Below are positions 7,520-14,338 of a DNA stretch of 21,177 nt, piece after piece. How positions within the stretch are numbered: the first letter of the stretch is position 1; every line of letters starts with the position of its first letter. The stretch is taken from positions 1-21,177 of the forward strand of contig JAHINX010000033.1 of NCBI GenBank assembly GCA_018895765.1, read 5' to 3'. The notes below the pieces were generated by a model, which was not told the origin of the DNA, made no database searches, and saw nothing but the letters and a program-made list of their open reading frames with translations. This stretch comes from Patescibacteria group bacterium (GTDB lineage Bacteria; Patescibacteriota; Patescibacteriia; GCA-002772895). The position numbers were made by a program, and so were the translations under genes.

Positions 7520-7667
7520 ATTTCTAATTCACCTAATTCACCTAATTTCTAATAAAAGGTCAAAGGCGAAATGCCAAATGCCAAAAAATAATTATTTATT
7601 TTTGAATTATTGAATTGGATCTTTTGAATTTTATTAGGTGAATTAGAAATTAGGTGAATTAGAAATT
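7519..7667. repeat. Inverted repeat filling the gap between the LOG gene and tgt
   Basis: AATTTCTAATTCACCTAATT (7519-7538) pairs perfectly with the end of the right arm (7648-7667), and CTAATAAAA (7549-7557) pairs with 7629-7637. A 10/10 internal mismatch separates the two stems. The roughly 70-bp centre is AT-rich and non-coding. It resembles a long hairpin or small non-autonomous repeat. Confidence 0.6.
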
Positions 7668-7674
7668 GTTTATC

Positions 7675-8835
7675 ATGTTCAATTTTAAAATAACCAAAAA
7701 ATTAGGACGAGCGCGAGTAGCGCGATACAAAACTCCTCACGGAGTTATTTTAACGCCTGCCTTTATTCCTGTGGCGACAAAAGCGACCATAAAAACGCTT
7801 GACTCCAACGATGTGCGGAAAATAGGGTTTAATTCCATTTTGGCAAATACATATCACCTGATGCTTCAGCCGGGCGCAGATTTGGTGAAAAAAATGGGCG
7901 GACTACATAGTTTTATGAATTGGCAGGGACCTATATTTACCGATAGCGGAGGCTATCAAGTTTTTAGCTTGGGCAAAGGATTAGCCTATGGCGTTAGTAA
8001 GGTCCATAAAAAAACTGTAGGGAGCTTAGCTCCCTACAGTAAAAAATCGCTGGTGAAAATTACAGATAATGGCGTAGAGTTTCGCTCGCATTTGGATGGC
8101 AAAAAAATATTTTTACGTCCGGAAGATTCTATCCGCATTCAGGAAAAACTTGGCGCGGATATTATCTTTGCTTTTGATGAATGCACTTCCCCGACCGATT
8201 CGCGCGCCTATTTGGAAAAATCATTGGAACGCACGCATAAATGGGCAGAAAGATGTTTAAGGGCGCACGAGCGAAAAGACCAGTCCCTATTTGGTATTGT
8301 GCAGGGTGGAGATTATAAGGCATTGCGCCAGGCCTCGGCGCGCTTTATCGGTTCGCTTCCGTTTGGCGGATTTGGAATCGGCGGTTCATTTGGAAAAAAA
8401 GAAATGCTGAAAGTTTTGGATTGGACAATCCCCTTTTTGCCGGAGGAAAAACCCCGCCACATGCTAGGTATCGGTGTAATTGAAGATATATTTGAAGCAG
8501 TAGAACGTGGAGTTGATACTTTTGACTGTGTGGAACCTACCAGGCTTGGCCGGCATGGAACGCTTTTTACAAAAACCGGACGGATGCGGATTTTATCAGC
8601 AAAATATCGCGCAGACAAAAAACCGATTGAAGCGGATTGCAACTGCGAACTTTGCGCAAATTATTCTAGGAGCTATCTGCATCATCTATTCAAAGCAAAC
8701 GAAATTTTGGGTATGCGCCTTGCAACAATCCATAATCTAACCTTTATGCACAACCTAATGGAAAATATCCGCAAATCTATTAACAATGGCAAATTTACTT
8801 CTTTCAAATCGCAATTTTTACGAAAATTTAGATAG
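7675..8835 (+). CDS. tgt: Queuine/preQ1 tRNA-guanine transglycosylase
   Basis: 386 aa from ATG 7675 (a TTG at 7666 in frame is less likely). Tgt exchanges G34 of GUN-anticodon tRNAs (Asp, Asn, His, Tyr) for a queuosine precursor. Seen here: FTDSGGYQVFSL with the catalytic D90, the FAFDEC substrate loop, GIVQGG (207-212), GGFGIGG, and VDTFDCVEPTR containing the nucleophile Asp. The zinc site is C322-x-C324-x2-C327 with H353. Residues 102-126 form an extra loop between FSLGKG and VKITDNGVEFRSH compared with E. coli Tgt. A perfect DNA palindrome (8014-8040) encodes part of that loop. No other queuosine gene is in the window, so the base is probably salvaged or made elsewhere. There is no SD. Confidence 0.95.
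   Translation: MFNFKITKKLGRARVARYKTPHGVILTPAFIPVATKATIKTLDSNDVRKIGFNSILANTYHLMLQPGADLVKKMGGLHSFMNWQGPIFTDSGGYQVFSLGKGLAYGVSKVHKKTVGSLAPYSKKSLVKITDNGVEFRSHLDGKKIFLRPEDSIRIQEKLGADIIFAFDECTSPTDSRAYLEKSLERTHKWAERCLRAHERKDQSLFGIVQGGDYKALRQASARFIGSLPFGGFGIGGSFGKKEMLKVLDWTIPFLPEEKPRHMLGIGVIEDIFEAVERGVDTFDCVEPTRLGRHGTLFTKTGRMRILSAKYRADKKPIEADCNCELCANYSRSYLHHLFKANEILGMRLATIHNLTFMHNLMENIRKSINNGKFTSFKSQFLRKFR
8014..8040. repeat. Perfect palindrome inside tgt
   Basis: ACTGTAGGGAGC, 3-nt loop, GCTCCCTACAGT: two 12-nt arms with no mismatch, translated in frame as part of TVGSLAPYS within the variable loop of Tgt. Confidence 0.85.
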
Positions 8836-8876
8836 CTCTACTTGAATTCTAATCCAAAGTGCAATCATTTTTTTAT

Positions 8877-8971
8877 ATCCCCCCTCTAACTCCCCCCTTG
8901 ACTACAAGAGGGGAGAAGCTTTCTTTCTTGTTCCTCCCTCTGTACTCGGGGGGAGGTTAGGTGGGGGGTTT
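8877..8971. repeat. C-rich palindromic repeat, copy 2 (inverted relative to copy 1)
   Basis: It runs from TCCCCCCTCTAACTCCCCCC to GGGGGGAGGTTAGGTGGGGG. Read on the minus strand it matches copy 1 (484-620) almost base for base apart from the tip. It sits directly after tgt and may end its transcript. Confidence 0.75.
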
Positions 8972-8992
8972 TTATTGGCGACGTAGAGCGAG

Positions 8993-9022
8993 GGAAATGG
9001 AAAAGATTACTTTTTCATTTCC
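8993..9022. repeat. 13-bp hairpin in the non-coding spacer after tgt
   Basis: GGAAATGGAAAAG-ATTA-CTTTTTCATTTCC pairs throughout with one G:T wobble. No T tract follows. The rest of 9023-9108 has no gene that I can see. Confidence 0.6.
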
Positions 9023-9108
9023 GAGCCGAGGAGCCACGAAGGGTTAATACCCCTTATCATGTTTATTGCTCTAAGTTGCGTTTCGGGGTCGAATTCAAGC
9101 TAATGGAA

Positions 9109-9137
9109 TTGACAAAATTTTATTATTTTGATACATT
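9109..9137 (+). promoter_or_regulatory. Promoter of the short unit at 9144-9306
   Basis: TTGACA (9109-9114), 17-nt spacer, TACATT (9132-9137), with TGA before the -10 as an extension. Confidence 0.75.
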
Positions 9138-9214
9138 ATTTACTATTGGCGGCAATGCTGTCGTAGTATGCAACAGCAACCGTCAACGCAGCTAGACGAA
9201 AAAAGGAGGCAGAA

Positions 9215-9247
9215 GTGACCCACAACTCTGAAGAGCCACCCATTTAA
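9215..9247 (+). CDS. Possible 10-aa micro-ORF (MTHNSEEPPI)
   Basis: GTG start 5 nt after AGGAGG, the best-placed SD in the window, then nine codons and TAA. A 16-codon ATG frame (9168-9218, no SD, ATG in a hairpin loop) ends with a TGA overlapping this GTG as GTGA, which would allow translational coupling. The SD is real sequence; that the peptide is made or useful is inference. Confidence 0.35.
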   Translation: MTHNSEEPPI

Positions 9248-9276
9248 GCTCTTTGGAAACGCAAGGATTTGCAAAA

Positions 9277-9306
9277 ACCCCGATAGAAATATCGGGGTGC
9301 TTTTTT
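9277..9306 (+). terminator. Rho-independent terminator of the short unit
   Basis: ACCCCGATA-GAAA-TATCGGGGT forms a perfect 9-bp stem with a GAAA tetraloop, followed by GC and six T. Confidence 0.92.
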
Positions 9307-9326
9307 ATCTAAAATTAGCTAAATTC

Positions 9327-9367
9327 CTGTGTTATCTGTGTCTTAAAATCTGTGTTATCTGTGTTAA
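9327..9367. repeat. Direct repeat of about 18-20 bp between the two short units
   Basis: CTGTGTTATCTGTGT followed by TTAA occurs twice (9327-9346 and 9350-9367). Similar TCTGTG-type wording appears at 2300-2329. Confidence 0.6.
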
Positions 9368-9371
9368 GGGC

Positions 9372-9400
9372 TTGACAAAATAATTAAAATGTGCTATACT
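9372..9400 (+). promoter_or_regulatory. Promoter of the 81-aa gene unit
   Basis: TTGACA (9372-9377), 17-nt spacer, TATACT (9395-9400), with TGC before the -10. A small hairpin (TTCAACC/GGGTGAA, 9409-9428, one mismatch) lies at the predicted 5' end. Confidence 0.8.
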
Positions 9401-9446
9401 TATTTATGTTCAACCTCAAACGGGTGAAAGGAATAATAATGCTGAA

Positions 9447-9692
9447 GTGTATTTAAGCGCCGACAGCATAGAAATTGGGGTTGCTCTTGCCAGACCCCGG
9501 CGCAAACACTGTCATCTGGTGAAATTCATGCGACAGAATCGGCGACCACCCACCGAGTCAGTGGATCACCTACATAAAGGAGACCTATCATGGTCGGACG
9601 AGATCGTATGTAAGCGCCGCGCAGGAAGGATCGCTTCTCCTGATGAAATTACAGCAACAAAATCTGGAGAGCATTCTTTCGGAAGTCAATAA
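9447..9692 (+). CDS. Hypothetical 81-aa basic protein
   Basis: A GTG-start frame within a well-bounded transcription unit (promoter 9372-9400, terminator 9794-9827). The sequence is basic, with ALARPRRKHCHLVKFM (a paired-His segment) followed by HLHKGDLSW and IVCKRRAGRIA. This loosely recalls small proteins with a RHH.L....G....GFL.S.G.F..R..A..IA layout, but I cannot name a family. The start is uncertain. The only SD-like site (GAAAGGA, 9426-9432) is 14 nt from the GTG and better placed for ATG 9439, which opens just five codons (MLKCI). An out-of-frame micro-ORF (MVGRDRM, 9590-9613) has AAAGGAG 7 nt upstream. The unit could therefore be an RNA instead. Confidence 0.5.
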   Translation: MYLSADSIEIGVALARPRRKHCHLVKFMRQNRRPPTESVDHLHKGDLSWSDEIVCKRRAGRIASPDEITATKSGEHSFGSQ

Positions 9693-9793
9693 CAAGTCCG
9701 GGCGCTAACACAAATCCTGCGTCAGTCTATGAAGTTCTTTCCCACCGATCTTTCCTACCTAAGGCCAATTCCGGCCAAGCCCACAAAAAACCA

Positions 9794-9827
9794 AAGCCCA
9801 CTCTATTACGAGCGGGCTTATTTTTTT
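9794..9827 (+). terminator. Rho-independent terminator of the 81-aa gene unit
   Basis: AAGCCCACTC-TATTAC-GAGCGGGCTT forms a 10-bp stem with one mismatch, followed by A and seven T (9821-9827). The minus strand also has a T-rich stretch, so it may stop the opposing gene at 9854 as well. Confidence 0.88.
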
Positions 9828-9853
9828 CTAAAACAAACTTCTAATTATTTATT

Positions 9854-10666
9854 TTATTTTCTATTTCTAACTTTTGATTTTTGACTTTTGACTTCTAAGT
9901 CCCCATCCGGTAAATTTATTTTTAATTTTTCTACATTGAATAAATACTTACGCGCCAAAATCCTGCGTTCGGGCTTGCTCAAATTATTTATCTCCCACAA
10001 CAAGTCCAAAGTAAATAAAACAGCGACAATAGAAAGCCCGGAAACAATCCTGGTGCTAAAAATGTCCTGCGTCCGTAAAAGCATTAAAAATAAAATAAGT
10101 ATTGCCGAAATTGACCAAAGTATAATCCAGCTATAAAGAGATATGTTTTGTTTTTTTCTTTCGCTTATATTTTGACGGACCATCGCCCATTCGCGCGTTG
10201 TCGTTAACAATTCTTCGTAAATCGCAATTTCTTTTGGCATTTTTAAAAATTTTGGATCCATTTTATAAATATGATAGGTGATTTCCCGAAATTCTTTGCT
10301 ACTTTTATTATATTCGCCAAAATCGTGTCCGCCAAAACTCTGCAGATATTCCACAACCAAATCCTGCAATTCTTTTCCCCACTTCTTGAGATCGGCAGAC
10401 GAAGCTAAACCATTTGCCAAATGATATGCTCTGCGTGAACGACTAAGTTCCACAGCGACATTTGTTTGGATATTTTCCATCCTTGTTATCGCATTGCTGA
10501 TATAAAAAGCTATCACAATTGCAAAAATAGTCGCGACCGGAATCGGAGAAATATAGGTTATGGTAATTGCGTCGGTAAAAGAAGGGATCACCGAAACTAA
10601 AATAAGAGTGGTAATGAAAATCCCTAAAAACCTGATCATTGTGCGGAAATTAAAATATGCGTACAT
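9854..10666 (-). CDS. Four-helix membrane protein, possibly DUF4239/bestrophin-like
   Basis: 270 aa with four predicted membrane helices at about 11-28, 41-60, 178-197 and 204-225. A long soluble helical region (61-175) separates the two pairs. Two N-terminal helices, a central domain with RSRRAYHLANGLASS and two C-terminal helices recall the DUF4239 (bestrophin-like) layout; I hold this only loosely. No catalytic motif is seen. The last residues (EVKSQKSKVRNRK) come from a repetitive CTTTTGACTT stretch. The same wording in inverted form lies just upstream of the start (10675-10700), so the gene is framed by short repeats. There is no SD; Met10 is an alternative start. Confidence 0.65.
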   Translation of the reverse strand: MYAYFNFRTMIRFLGIFITTLILVSVIPSFTDAITITYISPIPVATIFAIVIAFYISNAITRMENIQTNVAVELSRSRRAYHLANGLASSADLKKWGKELQDLVVEYLQSFGGHDFGEYNKSSKEFREITYHIYKMDPKFLKMPKEIAIYEELLTTTREWAMVRQNISERKKQNISLYSWIILWSISAILILFLMLLRTQDIFSTRIVSGLSIVAVLFTLDLLWEINNLSKPERRILARKYLFNVEKLKINLPDGDLEVKSQKSKVRNRK

Positions 10667-10737
10667 AAAAAAATTAAAAGTTAAAATTCAAAAGTCAAAA
10701 GTATTATTATTTCTCTACACTATTATTATAACATATT

Positions 10738-11220
10738 TTATAAACGATATAAATACATGTTCGGCGAACCATCTAATTTATCAATTTTTTCAGGAGTTAG
10801 GACCTCTATTGGCCAGACATAACAAATTACTTTACTTCCTTTTTTCATTTGACCTTGCAAAATTTTGCCCATTTTGTTATGCGCTTTTTTGGATAAAAAC
10901 ATATAGACAATATCCGCATCCTTAAAATCAGCCTTAAAAAAATTCTTAAACCTCATTTTAATTCCACGCAATCTACAAAATAAATAATTTGGAACTGACA
11001 GTTCAAAGCCGATGGCTCTTGCGCCTTTTTTCTTTGCCACTTTTAAAATTCTGCCGTCTCCACATCCCAAATCATAGACAATATCACCTTTCTTAATTTG
11101 CGCCAATTCCAAAAAGCGCGCCACGTCTTTTTTCCTTGTCGGAACATAAGGTGCAGCCAAAAAACCGGCAAATCCGGATAAAAATAATAAAATCGAGGCA
11201 ATGATTAATAAATATAACAT
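10738..11220 (-). CDS. Membrane-anchored FAM173/ATPSCKMT-like SAM methyltransferase
   Basis: 160 aa. An N-terminal membrane helix (about 3-22) leads into PYVPT (24-28), then motif I VYDLGCGDGRIL (about 48-59) and GARAIGFELS, as in class I methyltransferases. The anchor plus P(F/Y)VPT plus DLG(S/C)GDGR combination matches the FAM173 family, whose eukaryotic member methylates the c-subunit lysine of ATP synthase. Bacterial substrates are not established; a membrane protein lysine is a reasonable guess. No SD: TATAAT ends 6 nt before the ATG, predicting a leaderless mRNA. Confidence 0.82.
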   Translation of the reverse strand: MLYLLIIASILLFLSGFAGFLAAPYVPTRKKDVARFLELAQIKKGDIVYDLGCGDGRILKVAKKKGARAIGFELSVPNYLFCRLRGIKMRFKNFFKADFKDADIVYMFLSKKAHNKMGKILQGQMKKGSKVICYVWPIEVLTPEKIDKLDGSPNMYLYRL

Positions 11221-11226
11221 AATTAA

Positions 11227-11232
11227 ATTATA
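11227..11232 (-). promoter_or_regulatory. -10 box of the FAM173-like gene (leaderless type)
   Basis: TATAAT on the minus strand, 6 nt before the ATG, placing initiation at the start codon itself. No clear -35. Confidence 0.6.
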
Positions 11233-11346
11233 TCTCTATTTTGATGTAAAATCCATTTTCATAAAATGAACTTTTTAATGGTTGTTCCAATATATTTTAG
11301 AAATGATACAATAACTATATACTTTTCTAAAATTAATTAAAAAAAT

Positions 11347-13551
11347 ATGAAAAAGGCCGGTTTCTTAATACTTCTCTCGCTATTACTAATACTACCCATT
11401 GGAATAAAAGCAGACAGCCCAAGTTTGGCCTTTGGTGCGCTTATAAAAGGCAGTGGCCCGGCAATATATTACTATGCCTCTGATAGCGGAAGATACGCTT
11501 TTCCCAATGAGGCGACATTCAAAACCTGGTATAATAATTTTTCCGGGGTTATTACTATTTCTGACATAGAATTGGCTGCAGTCCCCTTTAAAGGCAACAT
11601 AAACTGTAAACCGGGCGTAAAAATGCTAAAAATACAAACCGACCCCAAGGTTTATGCGGTTGGCGAAGATGGAAAGCTGCGCTGGGTAGAAACTGAAGCG
11701 CTTGCAAAAGAATTATATGGGTCCGATTGGAATAAAAAAATTATTGATATACCGATTGCCTTTTTTACAAATTATGAAATTGGCGTCAGCATAGAAACAA
11801 AAAACAGCTATAGCCCGGTAACTATAATGTCACAATTTAATTTTGTAAATACAAATAAAAATGTAAAAAAAATTATGAGTAGTGGAAGCTCTAGCCCATC
11901 ACCGAGCCCGTCACCATCTCCATCACCGAGCCCGTCGCCATCTCCATCACCATCACCGACACCAACGCCAACTCCAGAACCAGAGCCTACTCCAGAACCA
12001 GAGCCAACTCCAGAACCTACTCCGACTCCTAGTGGAAGCGGAACGGTATATTATATAAGAACTGACGGAGGAAATGCTACACAGTGCACAGGATTGGCAA
12101 ATACGGCATATTCCGGCAGTGGCACAGGCCAGGCATGCGCGTGGAGTCATCCATTCATTGCCCTTCCGCCGGATGGGACAAAACGCATCAATGGAGGTGA
12201 CACGCTGGTAATTGCGAATGGTTCATATATGATGGGTTATGGCGCCCCGGGAGACGATAATTGCGAAATTGAATTTACGTACGATTGTATGATGTTGCCT
12301 ATACCTTCGGGAACCGCCAGCCAGCCAACTCGTATTTTGGGACAAAACTGGAATAACGGATGCGGAAGTAAACCGGAGTTCTATGGCGTAGAACGTCCCT
12401 GGGCAATTATAGACCTAACTAAAAGCAATAACGTAGAGATTCAGTGTCTTGAAATTACAGACCATAGCGACTGCGTTGAAGATCACAGCGGAGGACTGAA
12501 ATGCAAACGCGACTCCTATCCACACGGGCCTTGGGCGGCAACCGGTATTCTGGCGTCTGATTCTTCTAATGTTTTGCTAAAAAACTTAAATATTCACGGA
12601 CTTGCAGTTAATGGTATCAACGCAGGGCGCCTAACAGACTGGACATTGGAAAATGTTGATATTGTGGCAAATGGCTGGGCCGGCTGGGATGGCGACATAG
12701 AAGGAACTGACAGCAACTCCGGCACCATTGCCTTTAAAAATGTAAATGTAAACTGGAACGGATGCGCGGAAACCTATCCGGGCGACCAGCCAACCGGCTG
12801 TTGGGGACAAACCGCAGGCGGATATGGAGATGGCTTAGGAACAGGTCAAACCGCAGGAAACTGGATTATTGAAGATTCTTCATTCTCCCACAACACTTCG
12901 GATGGTCTTGATCTTTTTTATCATAGAGATGGAGGTACTATTACGGTTAGACGAACAATTGCTGAAGGCAATGCCGGCGATCAGTTTAAATTAGCGGGAG
13001 ATTCCACAATTACGGATAGCGTAGCAATAAGCAATTGCGGATATTTTGACGGAAAATCATTTACTCATAATGTAGACGAATGCAGATCAGGCGGAAGCGC
13101 TATTGCGCTTACCTTTGAAGGCAATAGCCAAATGAATCTATATAATAACAGCTTATATGGCGAAGGCGACTGCCTAGTAATTGCAGAATCATCATCCGGC
13201 GCGGTTCAAACAGTCAATTCCATCAATAATATATTTTATGGAAGCAAGGACTATAGTGGCGGAGATCAAACATGCCTAATTTGGACAAATAGAAGCAATA
13301 TTAATTTTAATGACGATTATTCTATCATCTATAACGTTAAAGACCAATCTTCCGTTTGCCCGTCTGGCAGTAATGATATATGCCAAAATCCGCAATTTAC
13401 AAAAGTTCTCAAAGATGACTTTGATTTAACTTTAAAAAGCACAAGTCCGGCGATTAATTCCGGTTATACTTGGGTGGGACTTACCAGCCCGGACTTTACC
13501 GGAAAATCGAGGCCATCGACTTCTCCGGACAGAGGCGCTTACGAATATTAA
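11347..13551 (+). CDS. Secreted surface protein: CPR-type N-terminal module, Pro-rich stalk, parallel beta-helix
   Basis: 734 aa. Residues 1-22 are a signal peptide (MKK, a Leu/Ile core, then KADS). Residues 25-150 form a module with SGRYAFPNEATFKTWY, CKPGVKMLKIQTDPKVYAV, GKLRWVETEALAKELYG and DIPIAFFTNYEIG; I recall this as recurrent in secreted CPR proteins. A Ser/Pro, Thr/Pro, Glu/Pro stalk spans 179-231. The remainder is a pectin-lyase-like right-handed beta-helix with repeated Asn/Asp turns (NSGTIAFKNVNVNWNG, DSSFSHNTSDGLDL) and many cysteines. It ends PSTSPDRGAYEY with no LPxTG or PEP-CTERM tail. It likely binds or cleaves polysaccharide or acts in attachment; no catalytic triad can be assigned. 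Candidate -10 boxes are TGATACAAT (11304-11312) and TATACT (11318-11323). There is no SD. Confidence 0.85.
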   Translation: MKKAGFLILLSLLLILPIGIKADSPSLAFGALIKGSGPAIYYYASDSGRYAFPNEATFKTWYNNFSGVITISDIELAAVPFKGNINCKPGVKMLKIQTDPKVYAVGEDGKLRWVETEALAKELYGSDWNKKIIDIPIAFFTNYEIGVSIETKNSYSPVTIMSQFNFVNTNKNVKKIMSSGSSSPSPSPSPSPSPSPSPSPSPSPTPTPTPEPEPTPEPEPTPEPTPTPSGSGTVYYIRTDGGNATQCTGLANTAYSGSGTGQACAWSHPFIALPPDGTKRINGGDTLVIANGSYMMGYGAPGDDNCEIEFTYDCMMLPIPSGTASQPTRILGQNWNNGCGSKPEFYGVERPWAIIDLTKSNNVEIQCLEITDHSDCVEDHSGGLKCKRDSYPHGPWAATGILASDSSNVLLKNLNIHGLAVNGINAGRLTDWTLENVDIVANGWAGWDGDIEGTDSNSGTIAFKNVNVNWNGCAETYPGDQPTGCWGQTAGGYGDGLGTGQTAGNWIIEDSSFSHNTSDGLDLFYHRDGGTITVRRTIAEGNAGDQFKLAGDSTITDSVAISNCGYFDGKSFTHNVDECRSGGSAIALTFEGNSQMNLYNNSLYGEGDCLVIAESSSGAVQTVNSINNIFYGSKDYSGGDQTCLIWTNRSNINFNDDYSIIYNVKDQSSVCPSGSNDICQNPQFTKVLKDDFDLTLKSTSPAINSGYTWVGLTSPDFTGKSRPSTSPDRGAYEY
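11881..12039 (+). repeat. Coding low-complexity repeat (Ser-Pro, Thr-Pro, Glu-Pro stalk)
   Basis: Repeating CCATCACCG/CCATCTCCA units give SPSPSP, then ACTCCAGAACCAGAGCC units give TPEPEP. Such tracts vary in length by slippage and usually form an extended wall-spanning stalk. Confidence 0.85.
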
Positions 13552-13582
13552 AAAAATAACCCCGTAATCGGGGTTATTTTTT
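13551..13582. terminator. Bidirectional terminator between convergent genes
   Basis: AAAAAATAACCCCG-TAAT-CGGGGTTATTTTTT: two perfect 14-nt arms with A/T tails on both sides. The stop codons of the beta-helix gene and the methyltransferase gene abut either end. Confidence 0.93.
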
Positions 13583-14333
13583 ATATTGAATAAAATATTA
13601 TTCCTGCGGCTATAGCAACATTCAGCGATTCCATATCTTTAGAAATTTTTATCTTTATAAAATCATTGGATATTTTCTGTATCCGCTTATCTACGCCATG
13701 CGATTCGCTTCCCAAAACTATGCAAACTTTTTTATTCTTAAATTTTTCAGGACCTTTTCCGCCAAGAAGGCGCGCAGAAATAACAGGCATTTTCTTTTTT
13801 ATCTCTTTTAAAAATTTGAAGTTTTTATCTTTTGCAATATTAAGCTTGAAAATAGAATCTTTTGCCGCTTGTATGGCTTTTGGATTATGAATATCAGCAC
13901 AATCCTCATCAACTACAATATTTTTTATATCAAAGGCAAGCGCAGTCCTTAATATTGTACCAATATTCCCCGGATCGCTTATTCCGTTTAAATAAACAAT
14001 ATTTTTGCCCATATCAAAGTGTGAGATCCCTCGACTCGCTTCACTCGCTCGGGATGACAAAAAAATAGGATAAACTGCGGCAACTCCCGAAGGCGTGTCA
14101 AGGCTAGAAAATGATTTATTTATCTCTCCGCTTATCAAATATTTTTCGCGGGCTTCCAATTTTTCCAACAACTTTTTATCGGTTCCAAAAAGCATTTTTG
14201 GCGCGGATCCCGCATCCTGAATGGTTTTTAAATTTTCTACAACAAAAAGGGCCAATTCATCTCGGTATTTTTTTTGCCCCAATTTCCGTAAGAGTTTAAT
14301 TTTTGCGTTATCTTTACTTTCAATTTTTTCCAT
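13581..14333 (-). CDS. TrmH/SpoU-family RNA 2'-O-methyltransferase
   Basis: 250 aa from ATG 14333 (a TTG at 14348 in frame would overlap the upstream gene). An N-terminal substrate-binding domain (KIKLLRKLGQKKYRDELALFVVEN...) precedes a SpoU knot domain. Motif 1 is DPGNIGTILRTA (120-131), motif 2 VLGSESHGV, and motif 3 SLNVAIAAGI. These bind SAM in a trefoil knot. Members methylate ribose in rRNA or tRNA (RlmB, TsnR, TrmH types); the target cannot be chosen here. The linker (about 93-105, SSRASEASRGISH) is encoded by a dispersed repeat (14021-14059). It follows the 121-aa gene by 5 nt, so the two are probably co-transcribed. Confidence 0.9.
   Translation of the reverse strand: MEKIESKDNAKIKLLRKLGQKKYRDELALFVVENLKTIQDAGSAPKMLFGTDKKLLEKLEAREKYLISGEINKSFSSLDTPSGVAAVYPIFLSSRASEASRGISHFDMGKNIVYLNGISDPGNIGTILRTALAFDIKNIVVDEDCADIHNPKAIQAAKDSIFKLNIAKDKNFKFLKEIKKKMPVISARLLGGKGPEKFKNKKVCIVLGSESHGVDKRIQKISNDFIKIKISKDMESLNVAIAAGIIFYSI
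14021..14059. repeat. In-frame dispersed repeat inside the TrmH-type gene
   Basis: The minus strand carries CATCCCGAGCGAGTGAAGCG followed by AGTCGAGGGATCTCAC. I recognise this as the CATCCCGAGCGA...CGAGGGATCT type of repeat scattered in many bacterial genomes. Here it is translated without breaking the frame and lies between the two protein domains. Confidence 0.7.
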
Positions 14334-14338
14334 ATTAC

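Larger units (their letters stand above)
9144..9306 (+). ncRNA. Short transcription unit: structured RNA or micro-ORF mRNA
   Basis: Bounded by a strong promoter and a near-perfect terminator, giving a predicted RNA of about 160 nt. Its 5' end folds into a two-part stem: TTGGCGG (9146-9152) with CCGTCAA (9180-9186), then TGCTGT (9156-9161) with ACAGCA (9173-9178). After it comes an ideal SD (AGGAGG, 9204-9209) and a GTG opening a 10-codon frame. It does not match tmRNA, RNase P RNA or SRP RNA hallmarks that I know. Whether the RNA or the peptide matters is open. Confidence 0.5.

Noticed and set aside
9407..9827. tmRNA, RNase P RNA or SRP RNA
   Set aside because: The length would allow tmRNA or RNase P RNA, but the tRNA-like ends, GAGGAAAGTCC-type segment and other hallmarks are absent.
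11881..12039. Short-period repeat that might suggest a CRISPR or VNTR array
   Set aside because: The repeats are a few codons long, have no spacers and encode a Pro-rich stalk in frame.
13059..13551. Cell-wall sorting or PEP-CTERM tail on the beta-helix protein
   Set aside because: The end (PSTSPDRGAYEY) has no LPxTG, no hydrophobic tail and no basic cluster.
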